Source of the DNA: Microvirga sp. Mcv34 | GTDB taxonomy: Bacteria > Pseudomonadota > Alphaproteobacteria > Rhizobiales > Beijerinckiaceae | Direction: 5' to 3' | Length of the DNA: 64,000 nucleotides | NCBI RefSeq assembly: GCF_024519725.1 | Contig: NZ_JALJRK010000003.1 | Coordinates: 124,001-188,000 of the forward strand | Shown: positions 1 to 7,068 of the stretch, one piece after another | Numbering within the stretch: the stretch's first letter is position 1 | Layout of the letters: every line of letters begins with the position of its first letter | The notes under the pieces: generated by a model | Seen by the model: only the letters and a program-made list of their open reading frames with translations | Database searches by the model: none | What the model was told of the DNA's origin: nothing | Made by a program: the position numbers and the translations under genes

Positions 1-197
1 CCCCCGGCTTCGGCGAAACCCTGCGCCTCGAACCTGACCTCGACGCCATCGAGGCGCTCGCCGATGAACGCGAAAGCCTCTGGCGCCGCGTCTCCGCGGC
101 GACGTTCCTGTCCGACGACGAGAACACATCGGGTTCGCAATCCGGAAAAGGCCGGATCTTCGTCGGGACGTTCCGGGAAAGGCGCCTCGCGGCGTAA
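1..197 (+). CDS. Portal protein (HK97/GTA type), C-terminal end, fused to a phage-encoded tail (5' end outside window)
   Basis: Frame 3 is open from position 3 to the TAA at 195-197. The first 40 residues look like the C-terminus of an HK97-family portal, with the motif FLSDDE near the end. After DDE (codon at 120-122) the sequence is phage DNA and the frame continues for 24 residues, ending RERRLAA. The lost natural end of this gene lies at 59590-59646 (KREAVGYG..., 18 residues). The portal is the dodecameric DNA channel of the capsid; here its C-terminus has been exchanged by integration. Family assignment rests on the C-terminal motif and on the protease and capsid genes beyond the prophage. 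Confidence 0.8.
   Translation, partial: PGFGETLRLEPDLDAIEALADERESLWRRVSAATFLSDDENTSGSQSGKGRIFVGTFRERRLAA
116..124 (+). other. attL: attL core
   Basis: The core cgacgagaa is shared with 59583-59591; the flanking bases differ (a before and c after here; c before and a after on the right). A short core is normal for large serine integrases, which exchange at a central dinucleotide. In both ends the core lies in the same codon phase (c-gac-gag-aa), so recombination keeps the reading frame of both the portal and the integrase. Confidence 0.85.
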
Positions 198-198
198 T

Positions 199-252
199 CG
201 GACATTTCGTCCGCTTTTTCTGTTGACGCCCGGAAATTTTGTCCGCTAGTCT
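199..252 (+). promoter_or_regulatory. Left-end promoter with two operator-like inverted repeats
   Basis: TTGACG (223-228) is followed after 18 bases by TAGTCT (247-252), a good sigma70-type promoter facing the cargo operon. Two 15-bp elements of the form CGGAC-ATTTC-GTCCG (199-213) and CGGAA-ATTTT-GTCCG (231-245) lie upstream of and inside the promoter spacer. The same promoter and operator occur at 43317-43346 on the other strand. A repressor bound here would block the polymerase, so the operon is probably under phage control. Confidence 0.7.
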
Positions 253-280
253 CCCTCGATCAACAGAGGGACACGACCCC

Positions 281-505
281 ATGAAGAAGACGTTCACGAT
301 CCGGCCGAACTCCTTCGGCTCCTCGCCTGTCACCATCCACGCCGAGAACGAGCGAGACGCGGCGATCCGCTTCGCCGAGACTGTCGGCCTGATCGCCGTC
401 GATATCGAGATCCCTCCGCCGGCTCCGGATGCTCCGTTTCATCTGTCCTTCACAATCGGGACCGGCCGGAAGTTCGTCGCTTACGATGCTGCTATCGATC
501 AGTAA
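281..505 (+). CDS. Hypothetical protein, 74 aa, first gene of left operon
   Basis: Starts at ATG 281, just after the leader cagagggacacgaccc, which recurs before the small gene at 51771. An upstream in-frame start at 239 would lie inside the promoter and is rejected. The protein begins MKKTFTIRPN and has a proline-rich stretch (IPPPAPDAP) near residue 50. No family recognised. It is the first gene downstream of the operator-controlled left promoter. Confidence 0.65.
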   Translation: MKKTFTIRPNSFGSSPVTIHAENERDAAIRFAETVGLIAVDIEIPPPAPDAPFHLSFTIGTGRKFVAYDAAIDQ

Positions 506-517
506 GGAGCCGGGACG

Positions 518-772
518 ATGAAGCTCTATCGGATCTGGAATGATCTCGGCGAGAGCCAAGGGACCGAATATTTCGGCTCCATGAGGGAAGCTGAGCGCGG
601 CGCTCGCGCTGTCCTGAATGGAGACGAGCAAACGGACGCCGTCGAGATCTCCCTCGTCGAGATCGTCCCTCTCACAAAAGCTAACCTGATCGAGATCCTC
701 AACTCCTCCGGCGGACGCTGCGAAGCCTCCTCCGAAGTCGTGAAGACGATCCGTCGCAAGGGAGACCGATAG
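518..772 (+). CDS. Hypothetical protein, 84 aa
   Basis: Preceded by a clear Shine-Dalgarno (aaggag) 8 bases before ATG 518 and 12 bases after the previous stop, so it is part of the left operon. Starts MKLYRIWNDLGE and ends with a basic tail (KTIRRKGDR). Mixed alpha/beta composition without signal peptide or membrane segment. Function unknown. Confidence 0.65.
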   Translation: MKLYRIWNDLGESQGTEYFGSMREAERGARAVLNGDEQTDAVEISLVEIVPLTKANLIEILNSSGGRCEASSEVVKTIRRKGDR

Positions 773-773
773 G

Positions 774-1112
774 ATGATCCGCGCTACTGCCTCCGCCGGC
801 GTCGCCTTCGCGGAACGCATGATCCGGGAAGGGGAGGTTTACGCCGAGGCCGTCCGCCGCTGGACGGAGGATCTCCGCTCCCGCCATGACGTCGCGGCCG
901 TTCACTTCGACGACGGATGGATCGATCGAGAGAAGGGGAGCCTCGTCATCCCGTCTTATGCTCCCTTTGTCGGCCCGATCACCGTCGGATCCCTGATCGC
1001 GATCGGCTTCCCGGATAAGGCGACCCGCCTCGTCCGCGTGATCCGGATCGAGGAGAGCCTTCTCGGAGGCGGCCCCCGCTATTTCTTCGAGATGGTCGCC
1101 GATGCCGGATGA
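774..1112 (+). CDS. Hypothetical protein, 112 aa
   Basis: Begins one base after the previous stop codon, which suggests coupled translation. The first 35 residues form an amphipathic helix; the middle is richer in beta residues. No recognisable domain, signal peptide or membrane segment. Its 3' end overlaps the next gene by 11 bases. Confidence 0.6.
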   Translation: MIRATASAGVAFAERMIREGEVYAEAVRRWTEDLRSRHDVAAVHFDDGWIDREKGSLVIPSYAPFVGPITVGSLIAIGFPDKATRLVRVIRIEESLLGGGPRYFFEMVADAG

Positions 1113-1311
1113 TCTCGCCAGAGCGGCCGCCGCTCATTCGACAGAGGCTCATGTTCTCCTGTCCGTATCGAGGGAGCTTCGCGAGGCCGCGCGGCGCGTC
1201 CGATCGCTCGGAAATTACGAGATCGACTTTGGCGACGAGGCGGAGACGATCGCCAGGATCGCCGACAAGCTCGATCGGAAGCGGCGAGCCATCATGAAGG
1301 ATCCGAAGTGA
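1102..1311 (+). CDS. Hypothetical helical protein, 69 aa
   Basis: Overlaps the previous gene by 11 bases and ends in a GTGATG junction where its stop overlaps the next start. Predominantly helical with charged residues (SRELREAARRVRS) and a basic C-terminus. No family recognised. The overlap structure ties it to the left operon. Confidence 0.6.
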   Translation: MPDDLARAAAAHSTEAHVLLSVSRELREAARRVRSLGNYEIDFGDEAETIARIADKLDRKRRAIMKDPK

Positions 1312-1481
1312 TGCCTACTCTCCTCCTGAACTTCCTCGTCGCCTTCGGCTTCACGATCGCCGCGATCCTGACAGGGATCCCGGCCTTCGCGGGAAGCCGG
1401 ATCGCGATCGTCCTCTTCGCCGGCGTCCTGATCGCCGGCTTCTTCACCCTTCACAAGCTGTCCAAAGGAGCGCCGAGATAA
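1311..1481 (+). CDS. Small membrane protein, 56 aa, two transmembrane segments
   Basis: A short gene starting at ATG 1311, overlapping the previous stop by one base. Two hydrophobic helices (about residues 4-22 and 30-47, e.g. IAIVLFAGVLIAGFF) are separated by a short loop with GSR, and the tail is basic (HKLSKGAPR). Small two-pass proteins next to an att site are often superinfection-exclusion or holin-like factors, but nothing in the sequence proves this. Confidence 0.6.
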   Translation: MPTLLLNFLVAFGFTIAAILTGIPAFAGSRIAIVLFAGVLIAGFFTLHKLSKGAPR

Positions 1482-1494
1482 TGGAGAACGCGCA

Positions 1495-1734
1495 ATGACA
1501 CCCGAAGAATATGAAGCTGCGCTCGCGCAAGTCGGCCTTAAGCCGGGAGGAGAGACCTCCCGGTTTTTCGGCGTTACGGACCGGACGGAACGCCGATGGA
1601 GATCGGCCGGACCATCCCCAGAGGCCGCCCTCGTCCTCCGTATAATGTGCGAGTTCAAGATATCGGCCGCCGAGGTTCTCGAACGCCTGGACCCGCCTCC
1701 CGCGGCGCCTGAGAGCGAGGAGGACGCCGGATGA
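1495..1734 (+). CDS. Small HTH DNA-binding protein, 79 aa
   Basis: Contains a helix-turn-helix of the type TSRFFGVTDRTERRWRSAG, in which a GV-turn is followed by a basic recognition helix ending RRW. It is clearly related to the HTH protein at 42690-42890 (FLGVNSRTLRRWQTG). Likely a phage transcription regulator or, given the position beside the att site, a candidate recombination directionality factor. Both roles are inference. The gene overlaps the next one by four bases (ATGA). Confidence 0.7.
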   Translation: MTPEEYEAALAQVGLKPGGETSRFFGVTDRTERRWRSAGPSPEAALVLRIMCEFKISAAEVLERLDPPPAAPESEEDAG

Positions 1735-2033
1735 ACGAGCCGGACCTCGGATCCTTCCTCGCCTTCCTCGCCGCCGTCATCGCCGCGGCGCTCCCTGTCA
1801 TCGTCGGAATAATCGGCCTGAGCCTCCTCGCCGTCGTGATCGGCGTCCTCCTCTGCGTCGTCGCCGCCTTCGTCTTCCTGAAGGTCGCGCCGATCGCCGG
1901 AATCGGGATTTGGATCGTCGGACTTATTGTTTCGATATTCCTTGTCCGGGATTCGAAGCGCCGGAGCCGCGAGGAGGAGCGCCATCGGGAGCTTTTGCGG
2001 TCCATCGAGGCAAGGGACAAACCGCGCCCTTAG
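1731..2033 (+). CDS. Membrane protein, 100 aa, two to three transmembrane segments
   Basis: Starts in an ATGA overlap with the HTH gene. Very hydrophobic from about residue 8 to 72, then a highly charged cytoplasmic tail (RDSKRRSREEERHRE). The layout (hydrophobic hairpins plus charged tail) is seen in superinfection-exclusion and holin-type proteins. No family recognised. Confidence 0.65.
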   Translation: MNEPDLGSFLAFLAAVIAAALPVIVGIIGLSLLAVVIGVLLCVVAAFVFLKVAPIAGIGIWIVGLIVSIFLVRDSKRRSREEERHRELLRSIEARDKPRP

Positions 2034-2191
2034 ACCGCGTCACCCTGACTCATGTCCTGTCGCTCGACGAAAGTCGATAGCGAACCCTTGCGTTTGTTCA
2101 TCGCCGTTAATGATTCGCTAACTATGTTTTACCGAGCCGCGCCGGGATCGCGCGGACTCCCCCGTCCAAAAACGAAAAGGCAGACACGACA
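2034..2191 (+). other. Intergenic leader inside the left operon
   Basis: This 158-base gap is AT-richer than its surroundings (around 2090-2125) and could hold a second promoter, but I cannot assign boxes with confidence. A GACACGAC copy lies at 2183-2190, one base before the next start codon. Confidence 0.35.
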
Positions 2192-2563
2192 ATGCCCCAA
2201 ACTTTTAGCTACGGCCGCCTTGTGGCCGAAATCGCTCTCCTCTCCACCAACGCTCAAGACGAGGCCGACGAAATTCGGCTCGAAGCCGCGATCCGGGAAC
2301 TCGATTCCATTTACGCCGGCGTCGTGAAGGGGATCGTCGCGGGAACCGGAGCCGCTTCGCTGCCGCCGCGCTATCTGCCGGAGGAGGACACGGAGGCTAT
2401 CGACGCCGTGAAACTCCTCGAGCCTCTCCGGAGGCATGTCGAAAACATGATCGATGAATTCCGGAAAGGGACGAGGGAAATCAGCCGGGAAGCGGCGATC
2501 CGGAATTGCCAGATCATTCTTTCGATGATCCCGGCCCCGACGAGCGCGAACGAGTCGGCATAG
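2192..2563 (+). CDS. Hypothetical protein, 123 aa
   Basis: Starts at ATG 2192 immediately behind the start-associated motif GACACGAC (2183-2190). No good Shine-Dalgarno is present, only a weak aaaagg farther upstream. The protein is alpha-helical with acidic segments and has no membrane segment. Function unknown. It follows the only sizeable gap in the left operon and may have its own promoter. Confidence 0.65.
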   Translation: MPQTFSYGRLVAEIALLSTNAQDEADEIRLEAAIRELDSIYAGVVKGIVAGTGAASLPPRYLPEEDTEAIDAVKLLEPLRRHVENMIDEFRKGTREISREAAIRNCQIILSMIPAPTSANESA

Positions 2564-2614
2564 CTTCGCCTTAATTCCGAGTTGCTTTCCCCTTCGGCGA
2601 CGGAGGGGGAAGCG

Positions 2615-2872
2615 ATGGGACGGGAACCGGCGAAATTGATCGCGGACGATTCTTCCTTCCGCTGCGACGACCTCGTCGCCATGCCCCTTCAAGGCGACGC
2701 CTTCCTCTTCGAGATCCAAGGCGGCCATGTGGCCGAGATCCTGTCCGCCGAGTGCGCCCAAGCCCTCGCGATCTGGATTCTCATGCGGTCCGGAGCCGAG
2801 ATCTCGAGCCTCGAAGCGACGGACGGAAATATCCGCGTCCGGTTCCTAAACGGCAAACGGCCCGGATCCTGA
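2615..2872 (+). CDS. Hypothetical protein, 85 aa, last gene of left operon
   Basis: The start at ATG 2615 is chosen because a strong ribosome site (ggaggggg) precedes it; an in-frame TTG at 2582 lacks one. Compact alpha/beta composition with a central VAEILSAECAQALAIW helix. No family recognised. A GC-rich hairpin overlaps its stop codon. Confidence 0.6.
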   Translation: MGREPAKLIADDSSFRCDDLVAMPLQGDAFLFEIQGGHVAEILSAECAQALAIWILMRSGAEISSLEATDGNIRVRFLNGKRPGS

Positions 2873-2884
2873 GATCCGAGCCGT
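2857..2884 (+). terminator. Hairpin at the end of the left operon
   Basis: Arms acggcccggatc and gatccgagccgt pair with one wobble around a ctga loop, spanning the stop codon of the 85-aa gene. There is no T-run, so it is a weak intrinsic terminator at best. The position between the converging left operon and late genes makes a termination role plausible. Confidence 0.35.
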
Positions 2885-2965
2885 CCGCCAAGAGGAGCCG
2901 CAATGAACCGCCGAGGGAGGAAACCAAGCCGGTAGGAGGACGCTAACTCCCGATTCCTTCTGCCG

Positions 2966-3496
2966 TCAATGCGGGATGAACGGCTCGATCGCGTCGATAA
3001 CGAGCCGGAGATCCGCGCTCTTCCCGGCGAGATAGATCGCCATTCCGAGGCCGCCGGCGATCGTCACTCCGACGAGGAGCCAGGATCGAGTCGGAACCTT
3101 CCCGTCGACCGCTCCCGGCGCGGTGAGATGGAGAACGGCCGCGAGGAACTGGAGCCAGAAGAAGGCGCCGACGATATCGTTATTTAGCATCCAAGCCGGT
3201 TGACCGGAGATCCGCCAGATCAGCCCCCAAAGGCTCGAGAGGAGCGTCGCGATCCATCCGAGCGTGATCCCGAGCGTAAGATGAATCACGCGATCATATT
3301 GATGATGAGCCAGAGCGAAGAGGACCGGACGGGAATAGGCGATCGCGACGGCGAGCGAGACGATCAGAAGAAGCGATCGAAGAAAGGCGAGCCATTCGTC
3401 ATTAGGGATGATCGCCGCGAGGATCCAATAAACGCCGAAGGCGGCCGTCGCCGCCCAGATGATCCGATTACGAATGAGGCCGCGGAAGCCTGTCAT
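2966..3496 (-). CDS. Four-pass membrane protein of the lysis region, 176 aa
   Basis: Last gene of the leftward late operon. At least four hydrophobic helices are visible (near residues 10-27, 37-57, 75-95, 110-130 and a glycine-rich one at about 145-165). The start at ATG 3496 has a GGAG about 10 bases upstream; an upstream TTG at 3520 is less likely. The position next to the endolysin suggests a holin or holin-associated role. No family match is obvious. Confidence 0.6.
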   Translation of the reverse strand: MTGFRGLIRNRIIWAATAAFGVYWILAAIIPNDEWLAFLRSLLLIVSLAVAIAYSRPVLFALAHHQYDRVIHLTLGITLGWIATLLSSLWGLIWRISGQPAWMLNNDIVGAFFWLQFLAAVLHLTAPGAVDGKVPTRSWLLVGVTIAGGLGMAIYLAGKSADLRLVIDAIEPFIPH

Positions 3497-3692
3497 CTTG
3501 AAGCCGCTCCATTCTCTCAATGACGCCTAGCGTCGTCTGATAAACCTCGTCCGCCTTCTCGGCGTGATCGAGAGCGGCTGTTTTCATCCGTCCGAGGATC
3601 GACTTCGCGTTTTCAACCTCTGCGCTGATCTGATCGCGAAGCGCCTTGTCGTCCGAGCGTCCGAAGAATGGCATTGCGATTCCGAGGCTCAT
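3468..3692 (-). CDS. Small coiled-coil protein of the lysis region, 74 aa
   Basis: Begins in an ATGA overlap with the preceding membrane protein gene and overlaps the following gene by 29 bases. After a short hydrophobic start (MSLGIAMPFFG) it is a charged helical rod (residues 15-65). The pair of this protein and the 119-aa membrane protein resembles a spanin-like arrangement in size and order, but neither shows a lipobox. Function uncertain. Confidence 0.5.
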   Translation of the reverse strand: MSLGIAMPFFGRSDDKALRDQISAEVENAKSILGRMKTAALDHAEKADEVYQTTLGVIERMERLQDDRLPRPHS

Positions 3693-4048
3693 GACCTCGT
3701 CTCCCGGCTCGAGGAATGGGAGCGCCCGTTACCGAACTTGTCTTGAAGCTGGAAAGCAAACTCGACCTTCGCCGCGAGGAGTTCTGTCGCCTTGGCTTGT
3801 TCTTCCATCGCTCGCCGTAAGCCCTCGTTCGAAACGTTCGTTTGTTCTAACCCGCTCAAGTTCGCTGCGGAAGCCGCGTTAAACGATGAAACGATCTGAA
3901 GAACCTCTCGAAGCTCCTTCACCCGTTCCGCATGAGCCGACAGAAGCGCCCGGAAGAGAACGACAACGGCGATCGACAAAAGGACCGTGATCGAACCCCA
4001 AACGGGATGGAAGTCGAGAAGACTCTTCGCTGCCTGTGTCGGATCCAT
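3689..4048 (-). CDS. Membrane-anchored coiled-coil protein, 119 aa (possible i-spanin-like)
   Basis: One N-terminal transmembrane helix (about residues 17-37, ITVLLSIAVVVLFRALL) is followed by a long helical domain with heptad features. A single N-terminal anchor with a periplasmic coiled coil, directly after the endolysin, is the topology of an inner-membrane spanin. This assignment comes from topology and context only. Confidence 0.5.
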   Translation of the reverse strand: MDPTQAAKSLLDFHPVWGSITVLLSIAVVVLFRALLSAHAERVKELREVLQIVSSFNAASAANLSGLEQTNVSNEGLRRAMEEQAKATELLAAKVEFAFQLQDKFGNGRSHSSSRETRS

Positions 4049-4145
4049 GATCGCCCCCGCTCCGGATCTCTGCGCTATAACCCGGAAACCGCGGAGGCGA
4101 CGCTACGTTAAAGCCGCGCCTCCGCTTAGGTTTCCTAGATTGCGA

Positions 4146-5063
4146 TTAGATCGGCGCCCCTGAGAGGATTCGCCACTTCTCGAGGAGAGCGTTCCACGCC
4201 ACCGCGGCGCCGGAGACGATCGGCCCCGCGGCCGTGAGGAAGACGAAGACCTTTTGCGTCGTCGGCGAGATATTCGCGAACGGTTCGAGCGCCGTCGCGA
4301 GCGCGGAGATGATCGTCACCAGAAGGCCGAGAAGCGCCGTAATGATCGCGACGCCCTGTTTCGTCGAGGAGAGGCCCGTCATCGAAGGAGCGGCCGAGGC
4401 GCGAGCCTGGATGAAGATCTCCTCCGTCGGAACCTCGACGATCGTTTGAGCGAGGGAGAGGAGACGCTTTCGCTCCTCGGCCGGCTTCTTCGCCATCGTG
4501 AGCGCGTGACCGATAACTCCCGGCTGCGCCTTCCATTGCCCCTTGGGATCCTTGCCAGTGACGCGGATCGTCCACCCGCGGCCGTTCGCGCTGAAGCCTT
4601 TGCTTCCCTTCAGACCGCGGAGATAGTCCATCCGAGCGTCGATATAATCGACGATCAGTTTCTCGAGGCCGGCGTCGGAGAGGCAACGCTCCCGGATCGC
4701 GGCGATCGTCTTATTCCCGATAATGCCATCCGCGCCGGCTCCGACGAGGCGTTGCAAGGTCTTTGCGGCCTGTGCCGGACCGGAGTTCACCGCGAAGTCA
4801 AAGACCGCGTAATCGAGGCCGGAGGGAAGATCGTCGAACTTGATCGGCGCGAGATACTGAGCGCGGAGGATCTCTTCCGCCTCCCGGAGCGTAAGCTTCT
4901 GGACCTCCGCGGCCGTCGCCGCCCGTCCGAGTTTCCGCGAGGCTCCGAGCGTCTTCGCCGTGATGCCGTACTTCGTCGGACCGCCGGCGTCTGTCTTCGC
5001 GTTGACGTACCCGCCTTCATGTCCGAAGACGAGGCCGATCGCCGTATCTGTATTTTCTCTCAT
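4146..5063 (-). CDS. Endolysin, GH108-type muramidase with C-terminal membrane segments, 305 aa
   Basis: The N-terminus has the GH108 signature HEGGYVNAKTDAGGPTKYGI, whose glutamate is catalytic in this family, followed by the peptidoglycan-binding region of this class (DYAVFDFAVNSGP, about residues 84-97). It cleaves the glycan strands of peptidoglycan. The C-terminal third is unusual: two hydrophobic helices (about 235-257 and 270-292) that could anchor it in the membrane. First gene of the lysis cluster, after the tail genes. Confidence 0.88.
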   Translation of the reverse strand: MRENTDTAIGLVFGHEGGYVNAKTDAGGPTKYGITAKTLGASRKLGRAATAAEVQKLTLREAEEILRAQYLAPIKFDDLPSGLDYAVFDFAVNSGPAQAAKTLQRLVGAGADGIIGNKTIAAIRERCLSDAGLEKLIVDYIDARMDYLRGLKGSKGFSANGRGWTIRVTGKDPKGQWKAQPGVIGHALTMAKKPAEERKRLLSLAQTIVEVPTEEIFIQARASAAPSMTGLSSTKQGVAIITALLGLLVTIISALATALEPFANISPTTQKVFVFLTAAGPIVSGAAVAWNALLEKWRILSGAPI

Positions 5064-5147
5064 GATGGGCGCCTTCTCTTAGGAGACGCTCCACCGATAA
5101 CCCGGAATCCGAATTTCGGAACCTCGGCGCCGAAATCCGGCGGAGGA

Positions 5148-6305
5148 TCAATCCGCGATGATGTCGACGAGGTTCGGATCCGGCGCCGGAGTCGACGTCC
5201 CGGCGTCCTCGGCGCCCTTCTTCTCGCTATCGCCGCGCTTATCCGAGCCGACCTTCTCTCCCGGCCGCGCGATCGTGAGTCGAGTGATCCATCCCTCGGA
5301 CTTGGAATAAAGCTGTTCCGCGGTATCGATCCGATATTCGCCGTCCACGCCCGGACGGATCCCGTCCAGGATGCAAGCCCCCTCTGCCATCGCTTCGGCG
5401 TTGCCGTTAATCGAGACGCTCCCGGATCCCTTCTTCCGCTCGCTCTCGGCCTTCTGGGATTCCGCGGCCGCCTTCGCCTCCGCCTTCGTCGCTCGCGTGT
5501 TGCGGAGCCGGAGCTTCGCGTCGCCGGACTTCGCGCCCCCTGCCTCGCCGGCCTCGACGCTCTCTGTCTTCCATTCCGCCTCGTCCGGATCCCAATAAGA
5601 GACCTCGAACTCGGAGAAGGCCGGCCGCCGGATGATCGGCTCGACGTCGCAATCGATATAGTTGTCGCCGCGCCGGACATAGATCGTCGGGAGGTCCGGA
5701 TTTATGCCGCCATCGTCGGCCGCTGCGCTCTTGCCGGCGTTGCGCTTCGTAAACGAGACATTCTTCCCGGAGATCTTCACCGTCGCGCCGATCTCGCGAG
5801 CCGTGCGCCTGGACCAATGAAGGAAGCTCTCGCCCGTCATCGCCCAATAAGGCCGCTTGATATCCTCGAGATCCTTCGAGACCTTGACGGAGAAGCCGGC
5901 CTTCTTCCCGGCGGCCTCGACGACCTCCGAGAACTTCTTCCCCTGTCCCTCTTCGTCCTCCTGCCAATCCTTCGAGACCGGCTCCTTCGCCTTCCCCGAT
6001 TGATCGGCCGCGGATCCCGTAATCGCGAGGATCATTCCCTCCGCCTTGCTCTCGCGGAAGCGAACGTTCGTCACCTTGCCGGTAAAGACGCCGACGCCTC
6101 CCTCGCCCTCCCATCCGAGGACGATCTCGATCTCGTCCTCTTCCATGGGTAGGAGGATCTGAGCGTCGGCGTCGTCGAGTTCGATCTCGCAAGTATCAGA
6201 CTCGATTCCCGGACCGTCCGAGATCCGAACCGAGATAAGATAGGGATCGAACGCGGAGGTCATATCCTGCCCGTTGATCGAGACTTGCCAGAAGGAACGA
6301 GACAT
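5148..6305 (-). CDS. D: Baseplate hub / late control protein GpD, 385 aa
   Basis: Matches the P2 gpD family in size, N-terminal style (SFWQVSINGQDMTSAFDPYL) and position next to GpX and GpU. GpD forms the trimeric hub at the tail tip that joins tube and spike. The middle contains a hydrophilic linker, and the last 40 residues are low-complexity (TSTPAPDP). A ribosome site AGGGGGC lies just upstream. Gene order D-X-U is that of P2-like tails. Confidence 0.85.
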   Translation of the reverse strand: MSRSFWQVSINGQDMTSAFDPYLISVRISDGPGIESDTCEIELDDADAQILLPMEEDEIEIVLGWEGEGGVGVFTGKVTNVRFRESKAEGMILAITGSAADQSGKAKEPVSKDWQEDEEGQGKKFSEVVEAAGKKAGFSVKVSKDLEDIKRPYWAMTGESFLHWSRRTAREIGATVKISGKNVSFTKRNAGKSAAADDGGINPDLPTIYVRRGDNYIDCDVEPIIRRPAFSEFEVSYWDPDEAEWKTESVEAGEAGGAKSGDAKLRLRNTRATKAEAKAAAESQKAESERKKGSGSVSINGNAEAMAEGACILDGIRPGVDGEYRIDTAEQLYSKSEGWITRLTIARPGEKVGSDKRGDSEKKGAEDAGTSTPAPDPNLVDIIAD

Positions 6306-6317
6306 TAAAATGCCCCC

Positions 6318-6397
6318 TTGTGCACCGCCTCAACCCTTTTGTTTATCAAAGGCTTAGAGGCAAAAAACGGGAGGAAAAGGCCGGTTTGTGCACCGCC
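6318..6397. repeat. Two direct copies of TTGTGCACCGCC
   Basis: The 12-mer occurs at 6318-6329 and 6386-6397, flanking the gap between the GpX and GpD genes. Each copy contains the palindrome GTGCAC. One copy lies 12 bases upstream of the GpD start. The sequence between the copies is A-rich on this strand. It may be an operator pair or a duplicated leader. Confidence 0.5.
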
Positions 6398-6399
6398 CA

Positions 6400-6645
6400 T
6401 TATGAGACACCGAAGAGGCGGACGACCTTCCGGACCGATCGGCCCTTCGCGACTTCCTGATCCCAGACGACATTAACGAGCGTCCCGACGGCGAGGAACG
6501 GATCCCGCTCGCCGGCGGAGAGATGGGGATTCGCGTCGAGCGTCTGAGCGATGATCTCCGGCGCCGGCCGGCGATAGAGTCGCCAAACGAGCTTAGAGAG
6601 CGTGATCCCTTCGCCCTCGATCCGGATCGGCTTAAAGTCTGTCAT
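6400..6645 (-). CDS. X: Tail protein X, 81 aa
   Basis: Small protein of the P2 gpX type, whose LysM-like fold is common in tail tips. Gene context (between GpU and GpD) and size fit well. Its start overlaps the stop of GpU in an ATGA junction. GpX is needed for tail tip assembly in P2. Confidence 0.8.
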   Translation of the reverse strand: MTDFKPIRIEGEGITLSKLVWRLYRRPAPEIIAQTLDANPHLSAGERDPFLAVGTLVNVVWDQEVAKGRSVRKVVRLFGVS

Positions 6646-7067
6646 GCGAGGACTCCCATCATCGCGGCGAAATAGCCTTCCGCGTTCGGCGCCTTCGTCC
6701 GCTCGAGCGTCGCCGTGAACTCGATAATCCGGCCGACGCCGTCCTCCGCGAGCCGCTCGCTCGTCTTATTGATGCTTGTAATCGCGTACCATCCCCGGAC
6801 GGCGCCGTCGCCCCTTGTGACGAGTTGCGGGACGCCGGAGACGCGGAGCGCCTCGAAGGCTTCAAGCTCCGAGAGACCGCCGATCCTCTGAGGGAAGATC
6901 TTCCCGGCCAATCGCCAGATATTTTCATTCTCGCCGGTATGCTCGAGGTCATTCGCCGCGCCGACGATCGCCTTCCGCGCGAAGGCTGTATTCCCGTCTT
7001 CCTCGTAGCGATGGACGTTGAACGGTTGAACCCGGACGGCGAGGGGACCGATATTGATAAGTGCCAT
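6642..7067 (-). CDS. U: Tail protein GpU, 141 aa
   Basis: Fits the P2 gpU family: about 140 residues, N-terminal beta-rich stretch (MALINIGPLAVRVQPFNVHR) and a conserved IGGLSELEAFEALR region. GpU is involved in tail completion and tip assembly. It directly follows the tape measure gene, as in P2. Confidence 0.85.
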   Translation of the reverse strand: MALINIGPLAVRVQPFNVHRYEEDGNTAFARKAIVGAANDLEHTGENENIWRLAGKIFPQRIGGLSELEAFEALRVSGVPQLVTRGDGAVRGWYAITSINKTSERLAEDGVGRIIEFTATLERTKAPNAEGYFAAMMGVLA

Positions 7068-7068
7068 A

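Noticed and set aside
4254..6152. 632-residue open frame on the plus strand opposite the endolysin and GpD genes
   Set aside because: Composition is arginine/aspartate repeats typical of an antisense shadow in GC-rich DNA; the minus-strand genes have clear families.
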